NCBI GenBank assembly: GCA_001544595.2
Contig: FCOH02000002.1
Location: 434,001-498,000 of the forward strand
Length of the DNA stretch: 64,000 nt
Direction of reading: 5' to 3'
Source of the DNA: Caballeronia peredens
Lineage (GTDB): Bacteria > Pseudomonadota > Gammaproteobacteria > Burkholderiales > Burkholderiaceae
Under the pieces are notes generated by a model, which did no database searches, had not been told where the DNA came from, and worked only from the letters and a program-made list of their open reading frames with translations. Of this stretch, positions 61,534 to 64,000 are shown piece after piece. A program made the translations under genes and the position numbers. The stretch's first letter is position 1; every line of letters starts with the position of its first letter.

Positions 61534-62733
61534 ATGAAAACCGAAATGTTTTCGTCGTTGAAGGTGGTGCATGGCAGGGCAGTGCGCTCGGCGCTCTCGC
61601 TTGCCGTCTCCATCGCAGTAGCGACGTCCTTCGCAGCGGCTCCGGCTGAAGCCCTCGCGAAGACCACCAACACCACCGCCGCCAAGACCGCCAAGAAGCC
61701 CGCGAAATCTGCTGCTCAGGCCGAAAAGCCCGCGCGCGTGGCCAAGACGACGCTCAAGTCACCCAAACCCGTGAAGGCCGCCAAGGTCGCCGCCGCAGAT
61801 GATGACGACGACGCGCCGCGTGCCTCGCGCAAGCGCCGTGTTTCGTATCGCATGGAGCCGCACGCCCGCCGCGCGTCGGTGCATGCGGTGGCTTTCCAGC
61901 CGCGCGCGGCCTCGGTCGGCCAGGCGTTCGGCCTGCATGACACGCCCGACAGCCTCGCGCTGCGCTCGAGCGTGGCCTATGTGGTCGATCAGAACACGTC
62001 CGAGACGCTGTTCGACAAGAACTCGCGCGCCGTCGTGCCGATCGCGTCGATCACCAAGCTCATGACGGCAATGGTCGTGCTCGATTCGCACATGCCGCTC
62101 ACCGACGAAATCGCCGTCACCGACGAAGATCGCGATTACGAGAAGTTCACGGGCTCGCGTCTCGCGGTCGGTTCGGTGCTCAATCGCGAGGACATGCTGC
62201 ATATCGCGCTGATGGCGTCGGAAAATCGCGCGGCGGCGGCGCTGTCGCGCTATTACGCGGGCGGCCGTCCGGCCTTCATCGCGGCGATGAACGCGAAGGC
62301 GAAATCGCTCGGCATGAGCGACACGCACTTCGAGAATTCGACGGGCCTCACGAGCCAGAACGTGTCGAGCGCGCGCGATCTCGTCAAGATGGTCAACGCG
62401 GCGTATCAATATCCGCTGATTCGCAAATTCTCGACCGATCGTAGCTACGATGTCTTCACCGGCAAGCGCAATCTCGCCTACAACAGCACGAATGCGCTGA
62501 TCCGCAATGCATCGTGGGACATCGGTTTGCAGAAGACCGGCTTCATCAACGAGGCGGGAGAATGCCTCGTGATGCAGGCGAACGTAAACGGCCGTCCGGT
62601 CGTGATCGTTCTGCTGGACTCGTACGGAAAGTATTCGCGTTTTGCTGATGCGGGCCGTCTGCGCTCGTTTCTCGATACGCTCGGCGAGCCGCATATCATG
62701 AGTGCCGACATGGGCAGCGGCGCCAATCCCTGA
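61534..62733 (+). CDS. pbpG: D-alanyl-D-alanine endopeptidase (PBP7-type)
   Basis: The 399-residue S11 peptidase has a signal-peptide-like N-terminus (SALSLAVSIAVATSFAAAPAEA). It is followed by a Lys/Ala-rich linker of about 60 residues and an acidic patch (ADDDDDAPRAS). The catalytic motifs are SITK (about residue 171), SEN (about 229) and KTG (about 333). It cleaves peptidoglycan cross-links in the periplasm. The Lys-rich linker is longer than in E. coli PBP7. Ends in a strong terminator. Confidence 0.92.
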   Translation: MKTEMFSSLKVVHGRAVRSALSLAVSIAVATSFAAAPAEALAKTTNTTAAKTAKKPAKSAAQAEKPARVAKTTLKSPKPVKAAKVAAADDDDDAPRASRKRRVSYRMEPHARRASVHAVAFQPRAASVGQAFGLHDTPDSLALRSSVAYVVDQNTSETLFDKNSRAVVPIASITKLMTAMVVLDSHMPLTDEIAVTDEDRDYEKFTGSRLAVGSVLNREDMLHIALMASENRAAAALSRYYAGGRPAFIAAMNAKAKSLGMSDTHFENSTGLTSQNVSSARDLVKMVNAAYQYPLIRKFSTDRSYDVFTGKRNLAYNSTNALIRNASWDIGLQKTGFINEAGECLVMQANVNGRPVVIVLLDSYGKYSRFADAGRLRSFLDTLGEPHIMSADMGSGANP

Positions 62734-62760
62734 GCTTCTTCCGGGACGCTGACCCATTGC

Positions 62761-62797
62761 AAACGGGATTCGTCGAAAGGCGAATCCCGTTTTTCTT
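62761..62797 (+). terminator. Terminator after pbpG
   Basis: AAACGGGATTCG (62761-62772) pairs with CGAATCCCGTTT (62781-62792), then TTCTTTT follows. It also separates the convergent IclR gene. Confidence 0.85.
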
Positions 62798-62814
62798 TTA
62801 CGTTCTGTCGGGTT

Positions 62815-63642
62815 TTAATGCCGCGCAGTCTGACGGTGCGTCAGCGCGTGCGGCGCGTCAGTCGCTGTCTCTTCCGGGTGATAACCCAGCGAGCGTGAGA
62901 TTTCGAGCGCGGTATGGCTCAGTTGCTTGAGCCACGCGTCCTGCAGGCGATCGGCGGGCGCCGACAGCGACAGCCCCGCGACGAGCCGGCCGGTGTCGTC
63001 GTAAATACCCGCCGCGATGCAGCGCACGCCGAGTTCCAGTTCCTCGTTGTCGCGCGCGCAGGACTGCTGGCGCACGAGCAACAGTTCGCGCTCCAGCTTG
63101 GCGAGATCGGTGATGCTGTTCTGCGTGTGGCCCGACAGGCCAGTGCGCATCGCGTAGGCGCGCACGCGCGTGGCTTCGTCGGCGGCGAGAAAGAGCTTGC
63201 CCACCGATGTCAGATGCAACGGCGCCCGCCCGCCGATCGCGCGCACGACCTGCATGCCCGAGCGTTCCGAATACGCGCGCTCGATATACACGATCTCGTC
63301 GCCCTGACGCACCGACAGATTGACGGTCTGCCCGGTCTGCCGGTGCAGCTCGCGCATCGGCGGCATCGCGGCTTCGCGCACCGAAAGACGCGCCTTCACC
63401 AGATTGCCGAGTTCCAGCAGACGCATGCCGAGCCGGTACGTGCCCGGATCGGAGCGATCCACGAGGCGGCACAGCACCATGTCGTTCAGGATGCGGTGCG
63501 CGGTGGACGGATGCAGATCGGTGCTCTGGGAAAGCTCTTTCAGGCTGACGGGATCGGTGTGATCGGCGAGGGCGTCGAGAAGACGCATCATGCGCTCGAT
63601 CACCTGAATGGACGTCTTGGATTCCGGGTTCGTATCGCTCAT
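62815..63642 (-). CDS. IclR-family transcriptional regulator
   Basis: The 275-residue protein has an N-terminal winged HTH (VSLKELSQSTDLHPSTAHRILNDMVLCRLV) and a C-terminal IclR effector domain (TVNLSVRQGDEIVYIERAYSE; GVRCIAAGIYDDTGRLVAGLSLSAP). It is divergent from the Fe-S protein gene at 63834, which suggests control of lactate or glycolate oxidation genes. The effector is unknown. An AT-rich gap (63643-63833) holds the shared promoter region. Confidence 0.93.
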   Translation of the reverse strand: MSDTNPESKTSIQVIERMMRLLDALADHTDPVSLKELSQSTDLHPSTAHRILNDMVLCRLVDRSDPGTYRLGMRLLELGNLVKARLSVREAAMPPMRELHRQTGQTVNLSVRQGDEIVYIERAYSERSGMQVVRAIGGRAPLHLTSVGKLFLAADEATRVRAYAMRTGLSGHTQNSITDLAKLERELLLVRQQSCARDNEELELGVRCIAAGIYDDTGRLVAGLSLSAPADRLQDAWLKQLSHTALEISRSLGYHPEETATDAPHALTHRQTARH

Positions 63643-63833
63643 CGGGGAGAATCGGTTGATGCGTCAAACAGCGGAACAGGAATTGTATCTCATAATGTGA
63701 AAAAAGCGAACGCTGCTTCTGAGCAATGAGCCCGGCCGTTTCGCATGGATGCCGGCGAAGCCGCGTCCGGCGGGCGTTTTCGCGGATAATCGGCGGGCGT
63801 TCACATCACTTCTACAAAACAGGAAACGCCCCC

Positions 63834-64000
63834 ATGCGAGTCGGATTATTCGTGACTTGTCTTATCGACATGATGCGCCCCGAGATCGGCTTCTCGGTCA
63901 TCAAGCTGATCGAGCGCGCGGGTTTCGAGGTCGTCGTGCCGCCGTCGCAGACGTGCTGCGGCCAGCCCGCCTACAACTCCGGCGACCGGCCGCTCGCTCG
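63834..64000 (+). CDS. lutA: LutA/GlcF-type (Fe-S)-binding protein, truncated by window end
   Basis: The ATG at 63834 with aggaaac upstream starts MRVGLFVTCLIDMMRPEIGF, followed by VVVPPSQTCCGQPAYNSGD, the first cysteine-rich CCG motif of LutA-type L-lactate oxidation subunits. Only 55 codons lie in the window. The next genes would be expected to be lutB and lutC. Divergent from the IclR gene. Confidence 0.85.
   Translation, partial: MRVGLFVTCLIDMMRPEIGFSVIKLIERAGFEVVVPPSQTCCGQPAYNSGDRPLA

Overview
The window is Burkholderiaceae chromosome, most likely Caballeronia, Paraburkholderia or Burkholderia. The evidence is the GC-rich codon use, the aceE-aceF-lpdA cluster in which E3 carries lipoyl domains, a phasin gene, and the glnA-ntrB-ntrC order. 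It falls into two parts: a 19 kb integrated element (about 67-19070) and about 45 kb of ordinary core genome.

The integrated element sits in the 3' end of a tRNA-Leu(UAA) gene (19048-19133, minus strand). A 17-bp identity with that tRNA recurs at 67-83, next to what looks like the displaced tRNA terminator (1-25). TACCCCCA-type repeats lie just inside both ends and are probably integrase arm sites. From left to right it carries: an HTH gene reading leftwards; two regulatory modules of the same layout (structured leader, putative regulatory gene, repeat array, AlpA-type regulator); a leader that resembles the P4 CI / P1 C4 immunity RNA; a replication block (initiator gene with lambda-like iterons inside it, DnaB helicase, SSB-like protein); a DUF5681 protein; two large podovirus-type DNA-ejection proteins, the first with a broken reading frame near its start; a block of small secreted or membrane accessory genes; an excisionase; and a P4-type tyrosine integrase. 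I see no terminase large subunit, portal, capsid, tail or lysis gene. It is therefore either a phage satellite that carries ejection proteins or a prophage that has lost its morphogenesis genes.

The core genome then runs: yfcE-like phosphodiesterase, MFS transporter, yggX, argA, hrpA (long disordered N-terminus), a beta-propeller protein, a sterol-desaturase-like hydroxylase, EI24, a CinA-like protein, cutC, a rhodanese, and the nitrogen-control operon glnA-ntrB-ntrC behind a sigma54 promoter with NtrC sites. Next come xth, a glycosyltransferase, a GNAT acetyltransferase, and a LysR gene divergent from a nitrilase-fold protein without catalytic residues and a cytosine-deaminase-like hydrolase. 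They are followed by prlC, folD, DUF2950 and DUF3300 envelope proteins, a PAS kinase/FixJ-type pair, the pyruvate dehydrogenase operon aceE-aceF-lpdA (E3 with two lipoyl domains), a phasin, a PBP7-type endopeptidase, an IclR regulator, and the start of a lutA/glcF-type Fe-S protein that runs off the window.
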